DNA of 64,000 nucleotides from Aurelia coerulea. Its lineage: Eukaryota > Cnidaria > Scyphozoa > Semaeostomeae > Ulmaridae. The notes under the pieces were generated by a model. It did not search any database, had not been told where the DNA came from, and saw nothing but the letters and a program-made list of their open reading frames with translations. The stretch covers positions 37,270,663 to 37,334,662 of the forward strand of contig CM076943.1 in NCBI GenBank assembly GCA_039566865.1. Direction: 5' to 3'. Below, in pieces: positions 11,438 through 21,895 of this stretch; the first letter of the stretch is position 1, and every line of letters begins with the position of its first letter. The position numbers were made by a program, and so were the translations under genes.

Positions 11438-11505
11438 TTTTAAACATCTAAGCTATTTTTGGTACTTAAATCATTTATACATTTTATTACTGAGTAATTA
11501 AAGCT

Positions 11506-12600
11506 GTTTTTCTTATCAAAACTTTTTACCGGAGAGCATTGTTCATTGTTTCTCCTGCTGCCATAATGGGCGACGCTGGAAGAAAACGACGTTTTTACCC
11601 CCTTCTTCAAAATCTTCTAAAATCAATATAAAGAGTTTACGTAAGAAATCAATACTCTGTGATCTTTTTCTCCATTAGTTGGTGATATAATCTGGCTATT
11701 TGGTTTTTTCATTAATTGCTCTTTTTGGATCTAACTCAGAACTTCGCGACGACATGGGCATAATGGGCGACACCACTCTAGACCTTTTAGTTATTCAAGA
11801 ATAGAAACTGGATTGGAAAACAGTAAACCACCGCATATAAAAACCTTCAAAATAAAAACCTGCAGGCTGTTTTTCCTAAATTATGCACCTTATAATAGAT
11901 CCATTCACAGTAAATCGAACAGGGGATTCGAATCGAGTTTTCAAGACCACGCCACGTGAAATTTTCGAGTTCAATATTTTTTTGTTATCGCTACATTTTG
12001 CAAGATTTCTTTGCGTAAACAAATTTGAATGCAATGAAAACTTAACTGGACCTACCTGAGCATCCAGGCTACCGATCTTTTGTTTCCAATCTTCCTAAAC
12101 TTTCTCAGAAGTGACGAGGAACCTTCGCAAACACCAACGACTCTTTGCTCCTTTTACAAAACCGCCGCCTAGGCCCAGCGACCGCCCAAAACCCAATCGG
12201 CCATAAATTCCGTCCAGGTGTAGCCACCCACATGATTTCCAAAACGAAGAGTCTTTATACATCCATGATGATCCCTTGAAATTTCCACACTGCCATCTCT
12301 CTTCACTTTTGCAGAATTTCCCCTTGATTTCACTCTTTCCGTGTTTCCAAGTAGGCTCGCGGTCAGAGGCCGGTGACAGAGAAGTTGGCTTGTGAGAAAA
12401 GTTGGTAAAATCCTCTTGAACAGAGAGGGGAGATCAAACGGGGGTCGCTATGTTACTCAACGAATTTAGCTGAACATTTCCCGCCAAATTTAAACTCGTT
12501 CTCCAAGTCATCAGCTGTATGCATTGTCTATGTATACGTTATCGGCAGTTAACGATGTTTGCAATGATTTTCGTGTCTTTCATAAAGTTTTCATACAAAC
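11506..12600. other. Right part of TA element, then unassigned sequence
   Basis: Up to 11778 this is the right part of the TA-target element, with CGCCCATTATGG-type motifs near 11566 and 11762. From 11781 to 12600 I see no gene, clear repeat or RNA. Moderately GC-rich stretches near 12100-12470 contain no open frame of interest. Confidence 0.4.
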
Positions 12601-12694
12601 TTATTATTATTATTATTTGTTCTTTGCTTTTAATGCAGTACAGTTCTCGCCACTGTGCCGAGGTCAGTCCATGTCCCTAAGGCAACAGCAGTGT

Positions 12695-13200
12695 TCACTT
12701 GATGGACAACGTTCTTCTCAGGATGTGGGCGCTTCCGAGGAGAGCAATCTTCTGCAATTCTTCAATCCGTATGTGGCCAGGAATTTGACTGACGTACTTC
12801 TCAAGGCCTTTCTTGATGAGTCCCAGTGCTCCCACTACAATTGGAACTGTCGATGTCTTCATTTCCCACATTTTTGTTACTTCAATTTCAAGATCTTTAT
12901 ACTTGGACAGCTTCTCTATTTCTTTAATCGATACATTTCTTTCAGATGGTATACTCATGTCAATCATAATGCATTTCTTTTCTTTCTTGTCTTTGATAAT
13001 TATGTCAGGTCTATTAGCTTTTATCTCTTTGTCTGTACTTACAGGCATGTCCCATAGTACGGTGGCAGCTTCCTTTTCAGTCACTTTCTCAGGTTTGTGC
13101 TCATACCACTTATTTGCAGTTGGGAAATGGTAATTTTTGCATATTCTCCAATGTAGGTATCCTGCTGCCTTGTCATGTCGCTGTATATGTTCCGTCTTTG
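12695..13200 (-). pseudogene. LINE C-terminal restriction-like endonuclease domain
   Basis: About 165 residues resemble the C terminus of RLE-class LINEs such as R2, R4 and NeSL. A cysteine-histidine knuckle (CPVLAKTEHIQRHDKAAGYL) is followed by the nuclease block ANRPDIIIKDKKEKK and IMIDMSIPSERN, a PD-(D/E)xK-type arrangement. Next come KEIEKLSKYKDLEIE and PIVVGALGLIKKGLEKYVSQ, then a tail ending RRTLSIK. The upstream part of the frame is low-complexity Ile/Met translated from the microsatellite and is not real. No RT domain remains in the window. Confidence 0.8.
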
Positions 13201-13212
13201 CGAGTACTGGAC

Positions 13213-13213
13213 A

Positions 13214-13300
<87 letters not shown>

Positions 13301-13330
13301 CATTATTATTATTATTATTATTGCTATTAT
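13213..13330. repeat. ATT/ATC microsatellite
   Basis: A run of ATTATC units (13213-13260) passes into pure ATT with one interruption. All frames through it give poly-Ile, poly-Tyr or poly-Leu artefacts. Confidence 0.9.
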
Positions 13331-13862
13331 AGATATCATCATAGTCTATCAAGAGAAGGTCATAATCGTTCTAGAATTAACCTGTGGTTTTGTCACCAAC
13401 GTGAAAGAGAATTGTGCAAGGAAGATAAGAAAATACAACTCTACTATCCTTGATCTCAATGGAAAAGTATGAGAAAGTAACATTTTTGAACCTGAGCATG
13501 AGCGCCCTAGGATTGATATGCAGGGATGACGACGGAAATGGCATACTGCAAGCATTAAAGAGCATCGGACTTTCGGAACTTGCGTCAAAAAACATTGTTA
13601 GAAAGATAATAAACATTTGCATAAGGACAACATATTACTTATTTTGTAGGAAAGACAAAGACTGGACCAATCCAGACCTTTTAACATTTTAAAGAAGTAA
13701 AGACTGCTGAAGGCAGTAAGACTGACTAACATGCCCTTTTATGGAGAGTGCTAGTCACAGATATTCTTTGTACTGTAGATTTTACATTTTACATTCGGGT
13801 GGAAAATTTTACATTTTAATTCTTTATCTGATTGTAAGCTTTATTTATGAGAATGAAAGTTT

Positions 13863-14000
13863 CCATTATTATTATTATTATTATTATTATTATCGATTTA
13901 TTTAAAGTTGGCTTTATAATTCAAATAGCTAAAGTAACAGCTAATTAAGGCCAACTAGAACTAAAAGAAAATACATTATAATTTACAAAGAAAAACAATA
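13863..14000 (-). mobile_element. Solo LINE 3'UTR with (ATT)n tail
   Basis: An ATT repeat at 13866-13893 is followed by a segment with a GTTGGC/GCCAAC hairpin and the core CAGCTAATTAAGGCC. The same arrangement occurs at 27294-27385 next to a recognisable minus-strand LINE. This is therefore best read as the 3' end of a heavily 5'-truncated copy of that family. Confidence 0.55.
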
Positions 14001-14753
14001 CCCAGAAATGACAAAATTAATTAATCTATATTAATCTAATCTAAAACTGTGATAAAAAGCTGATGTTTTTTACTTTATACTAGCCAACATAATCAGCCAG
14101 TGTGCCAAATATTGGGGGGAGGGTAAAGCTATTGTTTCGGTCAAAAAGCATTGTTTGTTTATATCGTTTTCGAACAAAAGATCTTTGCTCTAGCCAACAT
14201 GGGGGGCCATCGAACCCCCTTGCCCCCCATGTGTCCGCCGCTGTAATCAGCTTCAAATGCTCTTTTCTCCTCACAGTAGCTTTCAATGGGTGAGCCAGTC
14301 TAAAACTTTCCAAAATATTATTTTATTCTTTTGAAACAGCTTTCTGAGAGACATCATTTTTTGTTGGTTTTCTATTTTTCTCGTAACTTACGGACGGGTC
14401 ATTAATTCTTACTGGGGAGGGGGTAGAAGACATTTGCAAACATTTGGTGGAATTTTCGTAGCTCCTCTCTGATTTTCCTGAAAATGTTTGTACCCCCTCA
14501 AATATTGGAGAAAATATTGTCAGCCCTCCTCCAAGTACATGCATGTATGGTAATAGTACTACACGTATTTTTATATAAGAAATTTCCCATAACAAACTCA
14601 ATTCTCAGACAGCCAAAAATTAAGTAACTCCAGTACTGGGAGATTTTTTCTTCATAAAGGAAATCGTTAACCTATTTTTACCTTACTTTTAAGTTGTTTC
14701 CCGTATCATATTACTCGCAGGGTACTTTAGTACTGTCTAAACATGGGAAAGGC
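14001..14753. other. Unassigned interval with G/C-run hairpin
   Basis: No gene is seen. A hairpin-like stretch near 14199-14241 pairs ACATGGGGGG with CCCCCCATGT. The phrase CTAGCCAACAT occurs at 14080 and 14191, hinting at an undefined transposon end. Confidence 0.4.
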
Positions 14754-15121
14754 TTAAGGTTACTGTATCCCTTCAGTGACCACTCACGGTGTTTTCTCTT
14801 TGATTATCACGCCTGCGACATAACACGTATACACAATACATCATTCGATTCGTCATTAAATAAGGAGTATTTACTAGCCAAAAAGAATACAAATATCCGA
14901 AAATTGGGCGTTATACATCCAAAAATGTGAAAATCAGACTTTTCCCCCTTCTAACCTCCATGTCCCCCCAGATATCTTTCATTTAAATCTCAATGACATT
15001 TTTGTGTTCTCAGCACATTAATCTAGCAAAGTCTGTCTCAAATTTATTTTATATAAATTGTTTGTTTGAACGTGCGGCTACAATAATCAATAAATACACA
15101 AAATATCTTAATATGAATAAA

Positions 15122-15178
15122 TAGCCTAGAGCTTAGAAGACTAAGCGTTTCGGGCTTAACCCTTCATCAGTAGTAACG
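15122..15178 (-). ncRNA. Near-canonical hammerhead ribozyme motif
   Basis: On the minus strand the core CTGATGA (15164-15170) is intact. It is followed by one extra A, a GGG/CCC stem II, GAAA (15148-15151) and a 6-bp stem III hairpin GCTTAG/CTAAGC. The expected UC cleavage site sits at 15129-15130, and three flanking bases (CTA/TAG) can form the start of stem I. One C is bulged between the GAAA block and stem III. The position downstream of a Penelope ORF end matches known terminal-repeat ribozymes. Confidence 0.7.
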
Positions 15179-15661
15179 AGAAAAAGGTACGTTAGAGCGT
15201 AAGAAGCAGAAAAAGAACGATTGATCGAATAGTATATTAATAGAATGAAGAAAGAATGCGGCGCAAGAATGCGACGTAAAAGAAAGAGCGTACGATTCGA
15301 AAAGGAAAACCTGATAGAAGATGATGGGTGAAGAGACTACGATATGAATGAGAAGCGTTTATTAAGTCCATTCGGTATCAAAGTTCCCAATTTGAAAATT
15401 AATCTCTTTTCCAAAGTCTTTCGTTTTCTATTGTCTTGGTCCGCGAATAAAAGTCCTAGAAACGTAGAGAATAAAACCCACGAGAAAGAACAAAAGATTG
15501 AGCATGCCGATACAAATGTTTCAAGACACTTTAATTCGGAGGGACATTCGACAGGGGATATGGTCGTTCTAGGACTTTTATTCGCGGACCAAGACAATAG
15601 AAAACGAAAGACTTTGGAAAAGAGATTAATTTTCAAATTGGATGTTAAATTTGGACAATGC
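15122..15661. mobile_element. Penelope-like remnant of a second family, inverted
   Basis: A 68-bp perfect inverted repeat (15392-15460 and 15569-15636) encodes the same C-terminal peptide on both strands. The motif is LGLLFADQDNRKRKTLEKRL, matching the end of the GIY-YIG ORF at 6469-11271 in arrangement but not closely in sequence. The plus arm also keeps NVSRHFNSEGHSTGDM. On the minus side a terminal region continues to a hammerhead motif at 15122-15178. Confidence 0.75.
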
Positions 15662-16255
15662 AATTTTTCTCAAAGGTGAAACAAAGTTTGGTCCCCCTAT
15701 GCCTTTTCTCTCTGTCTGCCAAATTTCAGCCAATTATATCAAGCCGTTGGGTACAGGGAGCTGTATGAATACCCATTCGTTGCTGAAAAATTGATTTTGA
15801 GAAAAGCGCTGAAACAGTTTCTTAGCGTACAGTTCCACTGTTGAAAATGATTAACTTCAATCTGGCCACAAGAGTAAACAGAGTAATCCTGCATGTATTT
15901 ATTGCAGAGTTTACAATGACATAATTGGTATTATAACCGCAAAATCCATTCAATAGGAAATAAAAGGCACTTGAAACCTTTAACCTTTAATTCTCAAATA
16001 ATCGTCGTCATGTATACAGCATATTCCTAGCAGAAATTACCTTACTTTAAATTGCTTATAATTCGCTAAAAAATAAGGTAAAATTCCTTGAAATTATTGC
16101 AATTTGTAGGTAGATGTGTGTGCCATCCAATGATCTAAAAATCCAAAAATTGATCGGAAAAAACTTTTTATCGTCCTGAAGGGGTACAGTAACCTTAAAA
16201 ACCTTGTTTTGAAATGTTCACGAGGGCACAGGTAGTGAACATAAAGATTGCTGTG

Positions 16256-16372
16256 GAACCTCTAACTAAGAAACTCGTAAGAAACTCTGAGTACTGAAAA
16301 TTTTGATAATTTTAAGAAGCTTTCAGAACTGGGCCAAATTCTTTGCTTCTTATAAAAAAGATACGTGTACAC
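16256..16372. repeat. Dispersed repeat, copy 1
   Basis: This segment, containing AAGAAACTCGTAAGAAACTC, recurs in the same orientation at 38831-38937. It has no coding content and no recognised family. Confidence 0.6.
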
Positions 16373-16689
16373 TATAAAAAAGATACATGTACCTAGATTT
16401 CAATTGTAAATCGTCACCGCTGCTGGTAGAATGTGATCTCAAATCATGGGCAATAATGCACCGTTGATGTGGCCTATATTATGATCAAAATTGTATTTTT
16501 ACTCACTGTGTTGTTTCTCTTCCACAAGATTGCAGGTAAAGAGCTTCTCGTCACAACAAGGAATCAAACGCCGCCAATATTTCAAATACATAGTCCGGTC
16601 TGCTAGCACAATAATCGTGCAAAATATGATACCAGCATGAAACTTGGTAGACTTATGTAGTTTGACATGCTGAATACGAAGAGAAACAG

Positions 16690-17260
16690 ACACAAGCTGG
16701 AAAATGCCCCCAAATGCTATTTTTAGACGGGGGTACTTGGTCCCAGTCCTCCAAAGGGGTGTCCCCTCGTAAAATGGAAACCGTGAGTGATAAAGAAATG
16801 AAAAGTTTTGGTTTCTACACATTTTGATATGCTGAGAACGATAAAGAAAAGACCCAATCAAAAAATTACCCCCAAATGCTTTTTTAGACGGGGGTACTTG
16901 GTCCCAGTCCTCCATAGGGGCCTCCTTCGTAAAACAGAAGACGTATATTATAAAGAAATGAAACGTTTTGGTTTCTACACATTCTGATATGCTTAGAACG
17001 ATAACGAAAAGACCCAATCACAAAATTACCCCTAAATACTAATTTTAGATGTGGGTACTTGGTTCCAGTCCTCTAGGGGCCTCTTCATATAGCGGAAACC
17101 GTTAGTGATCAAGAAATGAAACGCTTTGGTTTCTACACATTTTGATATGCTGAGAAGGATAACGAACAGACCCAATCAAAAATCACCCCTAAATGCTAGT
17201 TTTAGAGGGGGGTACTTGGCCCTAGTCTTCTGTTGGGGGCCTCTCTATATAATACCGGAG
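16690..17260 (-). repeat. ~160-bp tandem array, left arm
   Basis: Units are recognised by GGTACTTGGTCCCAGTCCTC at about 16735, 16896, 17056 and 17212. They are inverted relative to the array at 18770-19660. Short frames inside are repetitive and not convincing proteins. Confidence 0.8.
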
Positions 17261-18769
17261 TTCGCATTTGTCTCGCAACTATCAACAGAACTTCTTTCGT
17301 CAATCAAGACTCTTGTGAGCTTTTCTGTTTTCAAGGCAGTGTCCAATGCTCAGATTTCGCTCTCGATGAGCAAGACAGTCCTTATTGATCATGAATTTTT
17401 GGACAATTTTGCGTTTTTTCAGTCACAAATTTGACAAGAAACTGTTCTATTGCAAGCACAGCAATAGCATCATTCACGGTGGGAATGCTTTATCTATTCT
17501 TCCAGTTGTAGATATTCTAATAATCAATACAAAAACACAAGTTCCTCACTTGTCCGTAAAAGAAGAAATGGAACTCTTTTTATATTGAAGCGGTATATCA
17601 AAACACTGTTTCAGAATGGCTAATGCTTTGCTATCAACTCATTCGGTGCCATGGCTGAAATGCTGTTCCAATCTGGTCCATGAAAACGCCACACCAGCAT
17701 TGCAAATGAATTGCTAATACCTCAGTTCCATGCAAACAACATTTTATTTGAGCGATATCGTTTGCAGTGGGAAAACCTGACATTGCAAAAACTTTTTCGA
17801 AGAAATGGCTTTTTAACTTTTATGTGAGAAGTCTCTTGCCATTTTGGATGGTTGTGTTTTGTGACAATCTCCTTGTTGGAATGGCATGTGCGCAAGAGTT
17901 ATAGCTTATTTTCTTGTTGCTCTAGATCAATTTATTTTAGAATCGATTTTATGATATTCTTCAATAGCTACAAGTTCTTGTAATGAGCAGTTGATCAATT
18001 GCACATTTGATTAAAGATCATTGAAATCAAGAAGACGTCAGAAGCAATTTGCTATACTGTTTAAATTTTCATTCACATTTCATAAAGATAGTTAAGAAAG
18101 CTTATGTCTACCCAATATATTCCAAATATAGACACTGGAAGGCAATCTAATGTTTATGCGATTTACGTAGTCTGTAGTACCGAGCTTACGTACCTGAACA
18201 TCAATTGAATACAGTCTAAGTATCCTAATAAACGCAACTGGACTGGAAATACTTTTTTGGAGCTCCCTAAAACCTCATTTCATTTTAGTTGTCGACAAAT
18301 TTTTAAAGGTCTTTGGAAATCTTTGATGGTCATGTAGTTTTGTAACGATCACGAGAGACTGAATGGTAACCAAATGTCAAATTGACGAATACCGCCAATC
18401 ACCCACAATATTAATCTTTGATGATCGCTGGAATGGAACTCAAGCTCATTCCAACGATCACCAGCAGCTCATAAGGATCGCCAAAGATCGTCAATGACTA
18501 AAAACTCGAATGGAAAGATAACAAAGATCACAAAATACCGCGAACGACCCATTTTTACGATCAGACGGGATGTCATATTTTTACAAAATCCCAGTGTTTG
18601 CAAAAGACCCCAAAGATCCAAATTCCCTCAAAGATTACCAATGCTCCTGAAAGATTTTCGAGGACTAAATGAAAACCAGGCTTTAGGATCATTCAAGTAT
18701 GTTGTAATGTGCAGAAACACTGACTTACTTTAGAAAATCACGGACAATTGAAAAGGCAGCGAAAAGATC

Positions 18770-19660
18770 AAATTCAGGACTTGGGTCAAGTACCCTAGCC
18801 TAAAAATGATATCTGGGAGTAAATTTTTGATTAAATTAGCTAATCAATTTTTACAACAAATCTAAACAAGGGAAAACCAATGACTTGCATTCCTTTATAG
18901 CTTCCAATTCCCTTTTTTGTCTCACAAAAGGAAGCCCCCAACACAGGACTGGGACAAAATACCCCTGTCTAAAATTAGCATTTAGGGGCAATCTTTTGAT
19001 TGGGTCTGTTCATTATCGTTCACAGAATGTCAGAATGTGTAGAAATAAACAAAATTCATTTCTTTATCACCTGTTGTTTCCGTTCAGCAAAGGAGGCCCA
19101 AAAAGGAAGCCCCCAATACAGGACTGGGGTTATTTACCCCCGTCTAAAATTAGTATTTATGGGTAATTTTTTGATTGGGTATTTTTGTTATCGTTCTCAG
19201 CATATCAGAATGTGTAGAAACCAAAAGTTTCATTTCTTTATCACTTACGGATTCCTTTTTACGAAGTTGGCTCCTATAGAGGACTGGGACCAAGTACCCC
19301 CGTCTAAAATTAGTATTTAGGGGTAATTTTTTGATTGGGTATTTTTGTTATCGTTCTCAGCATATCAGAATGTGTAGAAACCAAAAGTTTCATTTCTTTA
19401 TCACTTACGGATTCTTTTTTACGAAGTTGGCTCCTATAGAGGACTGGGACCAAGTACCCCCGTCTAAAATTAGCATTTAGGGGTAATTTTTTGATTGGGT
19501 CTTTTCGTTATGCTTCTCAGCATATCAGAATGTGTAGAAACCAAAAGTTTCATTTCTTTATCACTTACGGTTTCCGTTTTACGAAGGGACACCCCTTTGG
19601 AGGACTGGGACCAAGTACCCCCGTCTAAAAATAGCATTTGGGGGCATTTTTCAGCTTGTG
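18770..19660 (+). repeat. ~160-bp tandem array, right arm
   Basis: Units carry GGACTGGGACCAAGTACCCC or variants at about 18776, 18943, 19121, 19281, 19441 and 19601. The units starting at 19281 and 19441 are almost identical, pointing to recent local duplication. Confidence 0.8.
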
Positions 19661-19772
19661 TCTGTTTCGCTTCGTTTTCAGCGTGTCAAATTACATAAGT
19701 CTACCAAGTTTCATGCTGGTATCATATTTTGCACGATTGTTACTAATATTTTTGCTAACAGACCGGACTATA

Positions 19773-20549
19773 CAGTTGAAACGGTGGGAGCTCCTACACA
19801 GCATTACGTCTCATTTCAAACTTCCCTTTAAATAGTGACTGGGTATGCAACGGAGCACAACTCGCTAAGCCAACTTTCGTCAACAGCTCGACCAATGCGG
19901 TTTACTAGAACAAAAGAATGGTGAACAAAGGGCTTTGCAAAGCCCCATTCTACCACGGGGGTTTCATAAAAGGTGCTCTTTGCAGAGATAAAATGGCGAA
20001 GAAGAATTTCTGCACCCGCCCACTGAATCAATAAATCTACATTGCTCGGTTATGTGGCGAAGTTGTTTGTAAACAATTCGTTTCATATTTCTGATATAAA
20101 TGTCAGTCAAAGTTTAGAATGAGAATGGAGTCGCTATTTAAACACCTAACTTCCGTTGTAGTTTTTGTGCTGTGATCAAAAATATTTTCGATCTAATTCA
20201 GCCTGATTTGACGGATATTTGATTTGAAGGAAGTATATTGAACATAAGATATTCGTGAGATTCTGAAGATTATTCATTACATCAAACTCTTTGCTTCATG
20301 ATGGAAAGCTTTGAACATGTCTTGCTCAACTCCCCCTGGAGATAGCGCCCTTGCATTCCTTCGCAAGGCTATTGGTTTCGGAGTTGTGACGTTTGGCATG
20401 GCAGATTCCAAATATGGTGTGCGAAATTGGTCGAGCTGTTGACGAAAGTTGGCTTAGCGAGTTGTGCTCCATTGCATACCCAGTCACTATTTAAAGGGAA
20501 GTTTGAAATGAGACGTATCGCTGCGTAGGAGCTCAAACCGTTTCAACTG
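19773..20549. mobile_element. TA-target foldback MITE in the right arm
   Basis: Inverted arms of about 125 bp begin CAGTTGAAACGG and are flanked by TA (19771-19772, 20550-20551). The insertion separates GGACTAT from ATTTGAAT, which are contiguous in the left arm of the host foldback. This is typical of Tc1/mariner-derived MITEs. No transposase is present. Confidence 0.75.
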
Positions 20550-20900
20550 TATTTGAATCTTGGCGGCATTTGATTCCTTGTTGTGACGAGAGAAGAACTA
20601 AGGAGTAGCAACATTATTAAGGTAACTCTGCTTTCCGCTCTAGTGCACAGCGAGATGCCGTTTCGCAAAACCACTCTCCTCAGAAAACAGTTAATTTCTC
20701 CAATATTATTCGGCCTATCGAAAAGCGGTAAAAAGGATGTTGTTCTGTATAATCTGGGCAATCGAAAGATGTATAAATCGCAATGTTTCCGTCAACCCTG
20801 GTTTCGCAAATCCTAGTTCAAATCTTTTTGCTAATTTCAGAAAAGTGGATTTACCCCCAAAACTACTCGAAAAAGTTTCGATTTTTTTTTCGCTCCATCT

Positions 20901-21107
20901 TTAGCTAGGTAGTTGATCTACAACTTTGCCAAGTCTGATTGAAAAAGCTAGGCTAGATTTCCTGCAATCGAATTTTACATTTCTGTTTACTTTTCGACAT
21001 CGAAGGGGAAAAACGTTGGTCAACAGTTTAGCCCATGCAGAACGATTTGAACGGGCGTAGAATGTTTTTGCAAAAAATTTAGTTCTTGATCTAAGATCTA
21101 TGCTCAT
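20901..21107 (-). CDS. Second small conserved ORF of TTAA foldback (68 aa)
   Basis: The product is basic, starting MSIDLRSRTKFFAK and containing RSNRSAWAKLLTN. Its counterpart lies at 43290-43496. The C-terminal third overlaps the inverted arm. Sequence just before the shared start resembles a splice acceptor (TTTCAG in the 43 kb copy), so it could be a second exon. The function is unknown. Confidence 0.3.
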   Translation of the reverse strand: MSIDLRSRTKFFAKTFYARSNRSAWAKLLTNVFPLRCRKVNRNVKFDCRKSSLAFSIRLGKVVDQLPS

Positions 21108-21219
21108 TGTGGACTCTAAAAAAAGTTTATAATTTGTGAATGCTTTTGAATGCTTACGAAAGTCTCAAGAGACACCCAAAGCATGGTGTCGTGAAGTTGC
21201 TGGTAATAGTCAGTAACTT

Positions 21220-21408
21220 TTAATCAATAGATGCAAATGATACTTTTACAAGCGCACTAAGGATGTCTTTTGAGACTTGGGTATGGTATTCCCAAAAGAT
21301 GACGTTCATTTGTTTGCCAATGGAAAAATTTCTGGAAGTTATTTTAAGCCTGAGCTTTAGCAAGCGTGCTTCATAGCATTGCAATCTGTTGACCAAAGGT
21401 TTCTCCAT
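21220..21408 (-). CDS. Small conserved ORF of TTAA foldback (62 aa)
   Basis: The product contains NFSIGKQMNVIFWEYHTQVS and ends SFASID. A homologous ORF at 42922-43188 is about 85 percent identical. I recognise no family. It could be a remnant transposase exon or non-coding sequence conserved by shared descent. Confidence 0.3.
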   Translation of the reverse strand: MEKPLVNRLQCYEARLLKLRLKITSRNFSIGKQMNVIFWEYHTQVSKDILSALVKVSFASID

Positions 21409-21895
21409 TTCACTGTCGAAAAGTAAACAGAAATATGAAATTCGATTGCAGGAAATCTAGCCTAGCTTTTTCAATCAGACTTGGCAAAGTTGTAGATCAA
21501 CTACCTAGCTAAAGATGGAATGAAAAACAATCGAAACTTTTTCGAGTAGTTTTGGAGATAAATCCACTTTTCTGAAATTAGCAAAAAGATCTGAACTAGG
21601 ATTGGCGAAATCAGGGTTGACGGAAACATTATGATTTATACATCTTTCGATTGCCCAGATTATACAGAACAACATCCTTGTTACCGCTTTTCGATAGGCC
21701 GAATAATATTGGAGAAATTAACTGTTTTCTGAGGAGAGTGGTTTTGCGAAACGGCATCTTGCTGTGCACTAGAGCGGAAAGCAGAGTTACCTTAAGCGCT
21801 GTACTTGCAATCTTGTGGAAGAGAAACAACACAGTGAGTAAAAATACAATTTTGATCATAATATAGGCCACATCAACGGTGCATTATTGCCCATG

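Larger units (their letters stand above)
6186..11492. mobile_element. Penelope-like element, inverted partial dimer (5.3 kb)
   Basis: Two copies face away from each other. The left arm (6218-8567, minus) and the right arm (9146-11492, plus) are near-identical inverted repeats of about 2.35 kb around a 578-bp unique centre. The unit is flanked by the 13-bp direct repeat AGTAATTAAAGCT at 6173-6185 and 11493-11505. A further 32 bp (6186-6217) lies between the left repeat and the arm. This resembles the short extension known next to pseudo-LTRs in Penelope elements. Both arms end in a hammerhead-like motif. The near identity of the arms implies recent insertion. Confidence 0.9.
5430..11778. mobile_element. 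TA-target (Tc1/mariner-like) element hosting a Penelope pair
   Basis: The two ends share an imperfect inverted repeat GAGTRGYGTCGCCCATTATG flanked by TA at 5428-5429 and 11779-11780. The core CGCCCATTATGG is repeated in tandem at the left end (5439-5450 and 5455-5466) and occurs in reverse inside the right part near 11564-11575. Without the Penelope insertion the element would be about 1.0 kb. No transposase frame is seen, so it is probably nonautonomous. The superfamily is inferred from the TA target only. Confidence 0.6.
12601..13330 (-). mobile_element. R2-type (restriction-like endonuclease) LINE, 3' fragment
   Basis: The fragment runs on the minus strand from a long ATT/ATC microsatellite at 13213-13330 to a short (TTA)n at 12601-12617, which is probably its 3' tail. 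It retains only the C-terminal endonuclease region of the polyprotein. Repeats on both sides suggest either slippage after insertion or targeting of microsatellite DNA. Confidence 0.75.
14758..16194. mobile_element. TTAA-target DNA element (1.4 kb)
   Basis: Inverted ends GGTTACTGTATCCCTTCAG and its near-complement (CTGAAGGGGTACAGTAACC) abut TTAA at 14754-14757 and 16195-16198. TTAA targets are used by piggyBac and Kolobok elements; the GG start makes a non-piggyBac assignment reasonable. The element hosts a small Penelope remnant at about 15060-15660. No transposase frame is visible. Confidence 0.65.
20621..21791. mobile_element. TTAA-target foldback element, copy 1
   Basis: Arms of about 360 bp begin GGTAACTCTGCTTTCC and are flanked by TTAA at 20617-20620 and 21792-21795. 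The ~440-bp loop holds two small minus-strand ORFs that are also present in the related copy at 42840-43783. It lies in the right arm of the 5.4 kb foldback and is younger than it. Confidence 0.75.
16445..21895. mobile_element. Large foldback element with subterminal tandem arrays (5.4 kb)
   Basis: The outer ends match in inverted orientation over about 90 bp (16445-16535 against 21805-21895). Further inside, ~160-bp tandem units occur in opposite orientation: about four at 16690-17260 and about six at 18770-19660. The right arm is broken by two younger elements (19773-20549 and 20621-21791). When these are removed it lines up with the left arm. The 17260-18770 centre has no convincing ORF. 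No flanking target duplication was found, so the superfamily is unknown. Confidence 0.75.

Noticed and set aside
13114..13472. Several overlapping frames rich in Ile, Leu or Tyr
   Set aside because: They are translations of the ATT/ATC microsatellite in different frames and are not proteins.
16499..19698. Repeated frames with IIVLSISECVETK-like peptides
   Set aside because: They track the ~160-bp tandem units on both arms of a foldback. They are interrupted in most units and show no domain.
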